Source: an uncultured Oscillospiraceae bacterium
GTDB taxonomy: Bacteria > Bacillota > Clostridia > Oscillospirales > Acutalibacteraceae
Length of the DNA stretch: 64,000 nucleotides
NCBI GenBank assembly: GCA_900541905.1
Contig: UQLQ01000008.1
Location: 8,942-72,941 of the forward strand
Direction: 5' to 3'
The position numbers and the translations under genes were made by a program. The notes under the pieces were generated by a model that saw only the letters and a program-made list of their open reading frames with translations, was not told the DNA's origin and ran no database searches. Positions 8,977 through 17,312 of this stretch are shown here, piece by piece; position 1 is the first letter of the stretch, and each line of letters starts with the position of its first letter.

Positions 8977-9291
8977 TTAAGATTCATCCTCCTCAAATGT
9001 TTTCACACCTTGCTCCAAGGCACGATAAAAACCGGAAGTATCGCTTGACTGACCATTGTATAATTCCTGCAAACATTGAAGCGCTTTCAAACGGTCATAA
9101 AATTTGATTTCTATTCCTCCGCCTTTTGGTCGCTTAATTTCAGAAATATGAAATAAGTCCAATTTATTCAGTATGCGGGTATTTAACTCATCACAAAACA
9201 AAAGTTTAATGGCATCTGTTACATTTCCAAAAGCTAAGCGCTCAAGACCTTCCACTAACTTTGCCTGTTTTTCCTGTTCTGTATGTTCCAT
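8977..9291 (-). CDS. Phage terminase small subunit-like protein
   Basis: 104-aa protein preceding the large terminase. The block KLDLFHISEIKRPKGGGIEI followed by a 'FYDRLKAL' helix is typical of small TerS-like proteins of clostridial prophages, which recognise the packaging site and regulate the motor. TAGGAGG precedes ATG 9291. It is the first gene of the operon and lies only about 200 bases from htrA, with no integrase, repressor or replication gene between, which is unusual for an intact prophage border. Confidence 0.8.
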   Translation of the reverse strand: MEHTEQEKQAKLVEGLERLAFGNVTDAIKLLFCDELNTRILNKLDLFHISEIKRPKGGGIEIKFYDRLKALQCLQELYNGQSSDTSGFYRALEQGVKTFEEDES

Positions 9292-9425
9292 AAAATCCTC
9301 CTAATGCTTCTATTTATATAAAACCCCTCACTATACCGTAAAAAACAGTGGAAAATTCGCCTGAACAGGGAAATATGATGTGAAAAAATTTTTCAAAACA
9401 TGACAAAATGCGAAAAAAAGAAAAA

Positions 9426-9455
9426 AACCAAACTTTCTCAGTAGAAAGTTTGGTT
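9426..9455. terminator. Bidirectional terminator between htrA and phage operon
   Basis: Perfect 13-bp stem (AACCAAACTTTCT / AGAAAGTTTGGTT) with a 4-base loop, flanked by A-runs on one side and T-runs on the other, so it can work on both strands. It closes the htrA transcript before the phage operon. Confidence 0.85.
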
Positions 9456-9486
9456 TTTCATGAATGCTGAAACAACAATAATATTT

Positions 9487-11121
9487 TTAATTACGATTCA
9501 TAATCGTAGTTTGCACATCAAATGTGAAATCTTCATTCTCATTCATTCTTCGAATGGTTAAAGTAACTTCTTCTCCAACTCGATAATCTTTTAGCTGTGT
9601 ATATACGTCCTCAAGTGTGTTAATGGTATTACCATTAAATGCTACAATTAAATCTCCCTGTTCCAAATCGCTGTCTGTCAAGGGGCTGCTGCTATCGATA
9701 GATGCAATGAATACGCCACCCGCTATCGAATAGTTTTCACCGTCTACCGGGAGATATTTGGTAGAACCCGTAATCCCCAGCTTACCGACAGATGGTATAT
9801 CACCTTCTCTGATTAACGTATCCAATATTGGCTTAGCCTGACTGATTGGAATCGAAAATCCCATACCCTCATAACCGGAAGAAACTACTTTTATGGTATT
9901 AATTCCAACGACCTGCCCACGCATATTAATTAATCCGCCTCCTGAGTTACCCGGATTAATGGCGGTATCTGTTTGAATATACGTAATGCCTGTGCTGCTG
10001 TAATTTGCTACACTACGATTCACTGCAGATACCACTCCCATAGTCATTGAGCCGGAATACTGTACGCCACCCGGATTTCCGATTGCAGCCACTGTTTCTC
10101 CCACAGATAAATCATTGTCATCTCCAAATTCAGCGGGTATTAATCCTTCCGCTTCAATTTTAATCACAGCCAAGTCGGCATCCTTATCCAGACCTACAAC
10201 GACACCATCATACTGTTTCTGGTCATGCGTAATAACAGCCACTTGTGCGGATTTGGAATAATTAATTACGTGTGCATTTGTAATGATATATCCATTGGAG
10301 GTTGCAATCACTCCGCTTCCCTGACTAACGGAAGAATCACTTTCTGTTGTACTACCAATAGAAGTCGCTAAAATACTGACCATCGATACAGATACTTTTT
10401 CATATACTTGTTCAGGTGTGAGTATTTCGCTGTCTACAGATGAAAGCGTAATTCCCTGAAAGTTTGGGTCAGTTTTATCAGGAATATTTGCAGCTGCGTC
10501 CTCATCCACAATGGAATTATTGGAAGATTGAGAAGAATTGTAATTATCGCTTGATTCAGATGATGTACCATTTTGTTGCTGAACTACCACATAAATACCA
10601 AATCCTGCAAAACCTCCAATAAAACTGACGGCCAAAACAGCCAATATCACAATAAATACCTTCATGCCTACGCTCATCTTCTTTTTTGGCTCCTGAGGAG
10701 GCCATCCGAAAGGAGAAGGCTGAAATCCTGCTCCATTTTGCCAATACTGTCCATTCCAATCGGGAAATGAATCGGCACTATCATTTTGATTCCAAGAATT
10801 CGGCTGTTCTGTTCCGTAAGGATATTGCTGCCCATAGGAGCCACGTGGAGTTTGCTGTCCGGACGTCCCCTGATTCTGGGACATATCTCCCTGATAGGAA
10901 GAGTTCCATTGGTATGGCGGAATATCAGAACTTCTTGTTTGCTGATTCTGTTCTGTATTTCTATCTTCTTGCCCCGCTTGATAGTAGACATTTTCCGATT
11001 GACCATATGCTCCCTGTTGAGGACGTTTTGTTGACGAAGTATTATGGGTACCTGTCTGCTTTGGTTCAGACGAATTGGAATTTGGCTGCGTAGAATCAAA
11101 CGGATTGCGATTTTCGTCCAT
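9487..11121 (-). CDS. htrA: HtrA/DegP-like membrane-anchored serine protease
   Basis: 544-aa envelope quality-control protease. Residues 1 to about 150 are a Gln/Asn/Ser-rich low-complexity cytoplasmic segment, followed by one transmembrane helix (about 155-178, VFIVILAVLAVSFIGGFAGF). The trypsin-like domain has His (ITNAHVIN), Asp (DADLAVIKI) and Ser (NPGNSGGGL) and ends in one PDZ domain (about 445-530). GNSGGGL replaces the more common GNSGGPL. The start is ATG 11121, after AAGAGGTG. It lies downstream of a sensor kinase and response regulator in the same direction, as in CssRS-type secretion-stress systems, so control by that pair is a reasonable inference. Confidence 0.92.
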   Translation of the reverse strand: MDENRNPFDSTQPNSNSSEPKQTGTHNTSSTKRPQQGAYGQSENVYYQAGQEDRNTEQNQQTRSSDIPPYQWNSSYQGDMSQNQGTSGQQTPRGSYGQQYPYGTEQPNSWNQNDSADSFPDWNGQYWQNGAGFQPSPFGWPPQEPKKKMSVGMKVFIVILAVLAVSFIGGFAGFGIYVVVQQQNGTSSESSDNYNSSQSSNNSIVDEDAAANIPDKTDPNFQGITLSSVDSEILTPEQVYEKVSVSMVSILATSIGSTTESDSSVSQGSGVIATSNGYIITNAHVINYSKSAQVAVITHDQKQYDGVVVGLDKDADLAVIKIEAEGLIPAEFGDDNDLSVGETVAAIGNPGGVQYSGSMTMGVVSAVNRSVANYSSTGITYIQTDTAINPGNSGGGLINMRGQVVGINTIKVVSSGYEGMGFSIPISQAKPILDTLIREGDIPSVGKLGITGSTKYLPVDGENYSIAGGVFIASIDSSSPLTDSDLEQGDLIVAFNGNTINTLEDVYTQLKDYRVGEEVTLTIRRMNENEDFTFDVQTTIMNRN

Positions 11122-11154
11122 GTATACACCTCTTATCAATAGTATCTGATGACA

Positions 11155-11188
11155 AACAGTAGGGTAAAACTATGTTTACCCTACTGTT
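11155..11188 (-). promoter_or_regulatory. Intercistronic hairpin before htrA
   Basis: Perfect 14-bp stem (AACAGTAGGGTAAA / TTTACCCTACTGTT) with a 6-base loop in the 76-bp gap between the kinase and htrA. It lacks a strong T-run on the minus strand, so it is better read as a weak terminator or an RNA-processing or stabilising element that sets htrA expression relative to the kinase. Confidence 0.6.
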
Positions 11189-11197
11189 CATTACACA

Positions 11198-12865
11198 TCA
11201 ATGCAGTGAAGCATCGTCATCTTTTGGTTTTTCTACAATTTCTACATCTGTCACTTCAATGACCTCAGGCGCAGAACCTGTATCTTCTTTTTTCTTCGCT
11301 TTCTTATCTGTTTTCGCTTGCTTATTATCACTTTTTAGCGGATTACTCCACTTACTGTCCTTTGGTTCCTTGCTGTCTTTTCCCTTGTCGGAATTCAAAT
11401 CTTTTATTTTTTTAGGCAGCCAGAATTCAAATTGACAAAATTCATTTTCAACGCTGCTAACACTGATTTCACCGCCATGCAGACGAATGATGGTACGAAC
11501 AATATAAAGTCCAAGACCCATTCCGTTTTTATCTTGACTGCGAGATTTATCCGTTTTATAGAAACGGTCGAATATCATAGCCACTTCATCCGCGGGAATG
11601 CCGGGACCACTGTTCTTAATGGTAACTGTCACACGGTCATTGGTTTCTGCTAAGCGTATGTCAATGTAACCTTCTACATTCGTAAACTTTACTGCATTTT
11701 CCAATAAATTATATAAAACCTGATGTATCATATCAGGGTCACCGTCTACAAATAAGCTGGAAGCAGTTTCCAAACCACGGATTTCTATTTTTTTGTCTTC
11801 TATGGCTTTTTCAAAAGATAGCAGTGTAACAAATACGGTATTACTCAAATCAAAGCGAGTAAGGCGCAGTTTCATTTCACCGCTGTCAATTTTAGAAAGA
11901 TCCAACATGGTTTTTACCAAACGGGACAAACGTTTTACTTCCTGTGAAACAATTCTCAAATAATGATTGCGTTTTTCTTCGGGAATGGTGCCGTCCAGAA
12001 TACCATCCACAAATCCTGCAATGGTTGTCATAGGCGTTTTCAGCTCATGAGAAGTATTGGCAATAAAATTGCGCCTCATACTTTCACCTGCCGCCAATGT
12101 TTCCGCCATTTGGTTAAATGCAGATGCCAGCTCTCCAATTTCGTCCTGACTTTCAACAGGAACACGAACCGAGAAATCTCCTTCTCCAAAGTGTTTGGTT
12201 GCAATTGCCATTTCTCTCAGTGGCTTTGCCAATTTGTATGAGAATGTCCAAACAATGCAGAAAGACACCATAAATGCTGCAACAGCAGCCAGTAAAAACA
12301 TTTTAATGGTTTCATCCCTGAATACATCTAAAACTTTTAAGTCAGATGCAGCAAATACAGCTCCTATCGCTACTTGTTGACCTGAAGAATTGGTGGTAAC
12401 AATCGGTACACCAATAATATAGTAATTACTGCTATATAATCCATTCATAGTACCTGTAGCGGAAAAATATCCGGATAATGCTTGCTGCATTGTCTCAGAA
12501 CTGATATTTTGTCTGGATTTGATATCTACATTGGGATTTTCATCTTCTTCAATGCTGTAGGTAGAAATCATTTCAGCACCGGACTGATCCACCAAGAAAA
12601 AATCAGCATCTACATTCTCGGAAAAAGCCTTAATAAATAAAGCCATTCTGGAACCGTCAATTAAGTATTGATTATCCTGCATCATAACAACACTTTGACC
12701 TGCAATGCTTGCCATACTTTTTGCATTCTGCGTTAATTGCGCCTGCTTTTCAGACTGAAAATAGCGGGCAATAAATACAATCATAACGGTGCCTAAGAAT
12801 AAAAAGCTAACCACGATGATAATAGATGTTACACTTAGGTATTTCTTAAACAAGCTCTTTTTCAA
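11198..12865 (-). CDS. Two-component sensor histidine kinase
   Basis: 555-aa membrane kinase: TM1 (about 10-33), an extracytoplasmic sensor domain (about 35-185), TM2 (about 187-208), HAMP (about 208-260), HisKA with the phosphorylated His in FIANTSHELKTPMTT (near 272), and an HATPase domain with N box (NLLENAVKFTN), G1 (GPGIP) and G2 (NGMGLGLYIV). After the ATPase domain comes an unusual tail of about 65 residues rich in Lys, Asp, Ser and Glu, unlike typical kinases, which end at the last helix. It follows the response regulator by 17 bases and precedes htrA. Its signal is unknown; envelope stress is inferred from htrA. Confidence 0.9.
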   Translation of the reverse strand: MKKSLFKKYLSVTSIIIVVSFLFLGTVMIVFIARYFQSEKQAQLTQNAKSMASIAGQSVVMMQDNQYLIDGSRMALFIKAFSENVDADFFLVDQSGAEMISTYSIEEDENPNVDIKSRQNISSETMQQALSGYFSATGTMNGLYSSNYYIIGVPIVTTNSSGQQVAIGAVFAASDLKVLDVFRDETIKMFLLAAVAAFMVSFCIVWTFSYKLAKPLREMAIATKHFGEGDFSVRVPVESQDEIGELASAFNQMAETLAAGESMRRNFIANTSHELKTPMTTIAGFVDGILDGTIPEEKRNHYLRIVSQEVKRLSRLVKTMLDLSKIDSGEMKLRLTRFDLSNTVFVTLLSFEKAIEDKKIEIRGLETASSLFVDGDPDMIHQVLYNLLENAVKFTNVEGYIDIRLAETNDRVTVTIKNSGPGIPADEVAMIFDRFYKTDKSRSQDKNGMGLGLYIVRTIIRLHGGEISVSSVENEFCQFEFWLPKKIKDLNSDKGKDSKEPKDSKWSNPLKSDNKQAKTDKKAKKKEDTGSAPEVIEVTDVEIVEKPKDDDASLH

Positions 12866-12882
12866 TCAAAACAGCCCTCTCT

Positions 12883-13575
12883 TTATTCTTTCAGCTCAAA
12901 TTTGTAACCAACACCCCAAACGGTTTTCAGCGCCCATTTGTCAGAAACGCCCTCTAACTTTTCTCTTAAACGCTTTACGTGTACGTCAACAGTACGGGAA
13001 TCTCCGTAATAATCAAATCCCCATACCTCATCCAAAAGCTGGTCACGAGTAAATACACGGTTGGGATTGCTGGCCAAATGGTAAATCAATTCCATCTCCT
13101 TGGGAGGTGTGTCAATTGCCACGCCATCCACCTTCAACTCATAATTGGTCAAGTTGATGCTTAGTTTATCGTAACGTACTTCTTTTATCTGCTCCTCTGC
13201 ATTGCTTCCGTAGCGGCGCAAAACAGCCTTAATGCGCGCAACTACTTCTTTGGTTTCAAATGGTTTCACCACATAATCGTCCGCACCTAATTCAAGGCCA
13301 AGTACTTTATCAAATACCTCACCTTTTGCAGTCAGCATAATAATAGGACATTGAGATTTTTTTCTGATTTCTCTGCATACCTGCCAACCGTCCAATTCCG
13401 GCAGCATAATATCCAACATAATCAAATCGGGATTTTGTTCTTCAAAAATCTCCAATGCTTTGCGACCGTCATTGGCAATACGGACTTCAAAGCCTTCTTT
13501 TTCAATATATAAACGCAATAATTCGCAAATATTCTGGTCGTCATCCACTACTAATATTTTACCTGCCGACATCAT
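12883..13575 (-). CDS. OmpR/PhoB-family response regulator
   Basis: 230-aa DNA-binding regulator partnered with the adjacent kinase. The receiver domain (5-120) has the acidic pair DDD, the phospho-acceptor Asp in LIMLDIMLPELDG (about 54), the conserved Thr in MLTAKGE and Lys in VVKPF. The C-terminal winged helix (about 130-230) has the typical TRDQLLDEVWGFDYYGDSRT and RLREKLE segments. GAGAGGAAT precedes ATG 13575. It probably controls its own operon, including htrA. There is no strong sigma-A promoter upstream, only an isolated TATAAT (13610-13615). Confidence 0.92.
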   Translation of the reverse strand: MMSAGKILVVDDDQNICELLRLYIEKEGFEVRIANDGRKALEIFEEQNPDLIMLDIMLPELDGWQVCREIRKKSQCPIIMLTAKGEVFDKVLGLELGADDYVVKPFETKEVVARIKAVLRRYGSNAEEQIKEVRYDKLSINLTNYELKVDGVAIDTPPKEMELIYHLASNPNRVFTRDQLLDEVWGFDYYGDSRTVDVHVKRLREKLEGVSDKWALKTVWGVGYKFELKE

Positions 13576-13731
13576 AACCGATTCCTCTCTTTAGTATCTT
13601 GATAGCTTCATTATAATAGAAAATCGCTTGATATTTATGAATATTTTATAAAGCTTTTCCGTTTTTCTGTCTATAAAACAACAAAAGAGTATAACCAAAA
13701 TACCAATGTATTTCAGAAATACTCCTCCTCA

Positions 13732-14214
13732 TTATTTTCCTATACTTTTCAGTAATCCGCCTTTGGAAATAATATTTTGAATAAACGGCGGGAATGGTTC
13801 TGCCTGATATGTTTTTCCCGTAGTAATATTTTCGATTACACCTGTATCAAAATCTACTTTTACTTCATCACCGTCTTTAATATCTTTTGCCGCCTCATCA
13901 CATTCTAAAATTGCAAGGCCGATATTAATAGAGTTGCGATAAAAGATACGGGCAAATGTGCTTGCAATTACACATGAAATACCACTTGCTTTAATAGCGA
14001 TAGGAGCATGTTCACGAGAAGAACCGCAGCCAAAGTTTTTATTGGCAACAATGATATCGCCTTGTTTTACTTTGTTCACAAAATCCTTGTCAATATCTTC
14101 CATACAATGAGCAGCCAGCTCACTATGGGAAGCAGTATTCAAATAACGGGCAGGGATAATCACGTCTGTATCAACATTATCGCCATATTTATGTACAATA
14201 CCGTGTGCGTTCAT
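13732..14214 (-). CDS. leuD: 3-isopropylmalate dehydratase small subunit
   Basis: 160-aa swivel subunit that with LeuC isomerises 2- to 3-isopropylmalate in leucine synthesis. It is the short, two-subunit bacterial/archaeal type. Key features are the opening YGDNVDTDVIIPARYLN and NFGCGSSREHAP (about residues 59-72), the substrate-recognition loop. It starts 16 bases after leuC, so they form one operon. Confidence 0.95.
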   Translation of the reverse strand: MNAHGIVHKYGDNVDTDVIIPARYLNTASHSELAAHCMEDIDKDFVNKVKQGDIIVANKNFGCGSSREHAPIAIKASGISCVIASTFARIFYRNSINIGLAILECDEAAKDIKDGDEVKVDFDTGVIENITTGKTYQAEPFPPFIQNIISKGGLLKSIGK

Positions 14215-14230
14215 ATGGAAAGCCTCCTTT

Positions 14231-15493
14231 TTATTTGGTTGGATCTGTAATATAACCGGTCAATGCACTTGCAGCAGCAACTGCCGGACTGGACAAATAA
14301 ATTTCTGAATCAATGTGGCCCATACGTCCCACAAAGTTACGGTTTGTTGTTGAAACCGCACGCTCGCCTTTACCCAAAATGCCCATGTGTCCACCCAGGC
14401 AAGGACCACATGTTGGTGTAGAAAATACAGCGCCTGCTTCAATGAAGATTTCTACCCAGCCTCTGCGAATGGCTTCCAAATAAATGGACTGTGTACCCGG
14501 AATAATGATACATCTTACATGTTTGGCAACTTTTTTGCCTTTTAAAATCTCAGCCGTCACTTCCAAGTCTTCAATTCTACCATTGGTGCAGGAACCAATT
14601 ACTACTTGGTCAATTTTAATTTCATTTTCTCCAATTTCGTCAATGGTCTTGGTGTTCTCAGGTAAATGAGGAAATGCAACTGTCGGGCGTAACGCAGAAA
14701 GGTCAATCACAATGGTTTCATCGTACTCTGCATCCGCGTCTGCCTGAAAAATTCTGGGTTCTCTCTGGCATCTGCCTTTGCAATATTCCAGCGTCACTTC
14801 ATCTACCGGGAAGATACCATTTTTGGCGCCTGCTTCAATTGCCATATTCGCAATGCAAAGACGGTCGTCCATGGATAAACTTGCGATACCTTCTCCTGTA
14901 AACTCTAAAGAACGATACAAAGCACCATCTACACCAATTTTACCAATCAAGTGCAAAATAACATCTTTACCGCTTACATATTTTTGGAGTTTTCCTACAA
15001 GTTCCACTTTAATTGCAGACGGTACCTTAAACCAGGCTTTACCTGTTATCATACCGCAAGCCATATCTGTAGAGCCTACGCCTGTGGAAAATGCACCTAA
15101 AGCACCGTAAGTGCAAGTATGTGAATCCGCACCAATAATAACATCGCCGGGACCTACAACCCCTTGTTCAGGGAGAAGTGCATGCTCAATACCCATTTGT
15201 CCTACATCAAAATAATTTTTAATATCATATTTATCTGCAAAATTTCTTACCTGACGGCATTGTTCTGCAGCCTTGATATCCTTATTCGGTGTAAAGTGGT
15301 CCATTACAAGTGCAATTCTTTCTTTGTTAAATACACCTTTGGCACCACATTTTTCAAATTCATTGATTGCAACCGGGCTTGTAATATCATTGCCTAACAC
15401 AATGTCTAAGTTGGCTTCAATTAATTGACCTGCTTTTACAGAATCCAACCCGGCATGTGCAGCAAGAATTTTTTGTGTCATTGTCATGCCCAT
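14231..15493 (-). CDS. leuC: 3-isopropylmalate dehydratase large subunit
   Basis: 420-aa 4Fe-4S aconitase-family subunit. Cluster ligands are visible as the Cys in VIGSCTNGR (about 300) and the pair in PTCGPCLGGH (about 360). The family signature GADSHTCTYGALGAF lies near residue 123. Its length fits the homoaconitase-like LeuC type used with the short LeuD. The start is ATG 15493 after GAGGGGGAA. A sigma-A promoter with 17-bp spacing lies just upstream and the ilvD terminator lies before that, so leuCD is an independent transcript. I found no T-box leader; the 5' UTR is too short. Confidence 0.95.
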   Translation of the reverse strand: MGMTMTQKILAAHAGLDSVKAGQLIEANLDIVLGNDITSPVAINEFEKCGAKGVFNKERIALVMDHFTPNKDIKAAEQCRQVRNFADKYDIKNYFDVGQMGIEHALLPEQGVVGPGDVIIGADSHTCTYGALGAFSTGVGSTDMACGMITGKAWFKVPSAIKVELVGKLQKYVSGKDVILHLIGKIGVDGALYRSLEFTGEGIASLSMDDRLCIANMAIEAGAKNGIFPVDEVTLEYCKGRCQREPRIFQADADAEYDETIVIDLSALRPTVAFPHLPENTKTIDEIGENEIKIDQVVIGSCTNGRIEDLEVTAEILKGKKVAKHVRCIIIPGTQSIYLEAIRRGWVEIFIEAGAVFSTPTCGPCLGGHMGILGKGERAVSTTNRNFVGRMGHIDSEIYLSSPAVAAASALTGYITDPTK

Positions 15494-15533
15494 TTCTATT
15501 CCCCCTCATTCAAACTCATAATTGTTTCTATCT

Positions 15534-15562
15534 ATTATACTGTTTTTTTCATCTTTTTTCAA
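15534..15562 (-). promoter_or_regulatory. leuCD promoter
   Basis: TTGAAA (15557-15562) and TATAAT (15534-15539) separated by 17 bp on the minus strand, about 40 bases upstream of leuC and downstream of the ilvD terminator. Confidence 0.8.
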
Positions 15563-15575
15563 CTTTACAAAAAAT

Positions 15576-15605
15576 GGCACAGTACCGTTTTACGGGTACT
15601 GTGCC
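15576..15605 (-). terminator. ilvD terminator
   Basis: GC-rich stem (GGCACAGTACC paired with its complement) with a short loop, followed on the minus strand by ATTTTTTG, placed 20 bases after the ilvD stop. Confidence 0.85.
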
Positions 15606-15624
15606 GACAAAATAATACGTGTCT

Positions 15625-17280
15625 TTATTTTTCGAATACAGCACCGCGAGAACCGGAGGTTACATGCTGTGCATAGCGTTTGATATAACCTGTCAGTTCT
15701 TTTTCAGGAGCTTTCCAACGTTTCTTTCTTTCTGCAAGTTCTTCCTCACTTACACGAACATCCAGTTTACGTTCTGTAATATTGATATCAATGATATCAT
15801 CATCTTCTATCAACGCAATCACACCGCCTGCGGCAGCTTCAGGAGAAACGTGTCCGATAGAAGCACCTCGGGTAGCACCTGAAAAACGTCCGTCTGTAAT
15901 CAGTGCAACGCTGGCACCCAGCCCCATACCTGTAATGGCCGCAGTTGGCTGCAACATTTCGCGCATACCGGGACCGCCTTTTGGTCCTTCATAACGAATA
16001 ATTACAACATCACCCGCTTTAATTTTACCGCCAAGAATTGCTTCAGAAGCATCCTCTTCACAGTTAAAGCAACGTGCAGGACCACTGTGAACCATCATTT
16101 CAGGTGCAACTGCACCTTGTTTTACAACTGCGCCTTCCGGTGCAATATTGCCTTTTAAGATAGCAATACCGCCATCTTTACGGAAAGCATTTTCCACAGT
16201 ACGAATAACTTCACCATCAGCCGCAGGATAATTCTGCATTCTCTCACCAACTGTACCATTGACTGTTGGAATATCCATATGTACCAATCCTGCTTTTGCA
16301 AGCTCTTTCAGCACAGATTGAATCCCGCCTACTTCATTTAGATCTGTAATAAACACTTCGCTTGCAGGATTTAATTTGCAAAGCTGAGGCGTTGTTTTGC
16401 TGATTTCATCGATCAAATCCATGGTTACATTCACACCCGCTTCGTATGCAATTGCAAGCAAATGCAGAACGGTGTTGCTGGAGCAACCCAGAGCCATATC
16501 GCTTCTTAACGCATTTTCAAATGCTTTTTCATTTAAAATGTCTTTTGGACGGAGACCTTGTTTCAGCAATTCCATAATACGTTCTCCTGCTTGCTTTGCA
16601 AGTGCAGTTCTGGCAGACATTACAGCAGGAATGCTGCCATTTCCGGGTAAAGCCAGGCCTATCGCTTCGGTTAAACAGTTCATAGAGTTTGCCGTATACA
16701 TACCGGAACAAGAACCGCAGCTTGGACAAGCTGATTTTTCCATATCTGTCAATTCGTCCAAATCAATTTTTCCGGAAGCATAACTTCCAACCGCTTCAAA
16801 CATTTCGGAAAGTCCAAAACGAGTGTCTTTATGTTTGCCCGGCAGCATTGGTCCGCCGCTTACAAAAATACTTGGCAAATTCAAACGGCAGGCTGCCATA
16901 ATCATACCTGGTACAATTTTATCGCAGTTTGGAATAAACACAACCGCATCTAAAGGATGAGCTGTCAGCATGACTTCAATAGAGTCCGCAATTAATTCAC
17001 GGGAGCATAAAGAGTATTTCATACCTTGGTGTCCCATTGCCAAGCCATCGCAAACACCAATTGTTTCAAACTCAAACGGAACTCCGCCTGCATTACGGAT
17101 TCCTGCTTTTACTGCTTCCGCAATTTCTCCCAAGTGCTTGTGACCCGGGATATAATCGCTCTTGGAACAAACCACCCCAATAAACGGACGTGTCAATTCC
17201 GTATCCGAAAGTCCCAATGCACGCAATAATGAACGCTGAGGTGCGCGGCTGGGACCGCCCTTCATTAAATCACTTCTCAT
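15625..17280 (-). CDS. ilvD: Dihydroxy-acid dehydratase
   Basis: 551-aa iron-sulfur enzyme converting dihydroxyacids to 2-keto acids in valine and isoleucine synthesis. Cluster cysteines appear in CDKIVPGM (about 119) and SACPSCGSCSGMYTANSMN (about 190), and the family C-terminal block GRFSGATRGASIGHVSPEAA is intact. The length is normal (550-560 aa). It follows lysS by 32 bp and ends at a strong terminator. Its placement with lysS rather than with ilvBC or leu genes is somewhat unusual. Confidence 0.95.
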   Translation of the reverse strand: MRSDLMKGGPSRAPQRSLLRALGLSDTELTRPFIGVVCSKSDYIPGHKHLGEIAEAVKAGIRNAGGVPFEFETIGVCDGLAMGHQGMKYSLCSRELIADSIEVMLTAHPLDAVVFIPNCDKIVPGMIMAACRLNLPSIFVSGGPMLPGKHKDTRFGLSEMFEAVGSYASGKIDLDELTDMEKSACPSCGSCSGMYTANSMNCLTEAIGLALPGNGSIPAVMSARTALAKQAGERIMELLKQGLRPKDILNEKAFENALRSDMALGCSSNTVLHLLAIAYEAGVNVTMDLIDEISKTTPQLCKLNPASEVFITDLNEVGGIQSVLKELAKAGLVHMDIPTVNGTVGERMQNYPAADGEVIRTVENAFRKDGGIAILKGNIAPEGAVVKQGAVAPEMMVHSGPARCFNCEEDASEAILGGKIKAGDVVIIRYEGPKGGPGMREMLQPTAAITGMGLGASVALITDGRFSGATRGASIGHVSPEAAAGGVIALIEDDDIIDINITERKLDVRVSEEELAERKKRWKAPEKELTGYIKRYAQHVTSGSRGAVFEK

Positions 17281-17312
17281 GATTGTGTCATCTCTTTTCT
17301 TTTATGTGAAAT

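Noticed and set aside
9300..9425. Attachment site of the prophage
   Set aside because: No tRNA, integrase or matching repeat within the window; the other end lies outside, so it cannot be judged.
11934..12240. Frameshift in the sensor kinase
   Set aside because: All kinase motifs are in one uninterrupted frame; the alternative frames are shadows.
15494..15560. T-box leader before leuC
   Set aside because: The promoter lies only about 40 bases before the start codon, leaving no room for a T-box.
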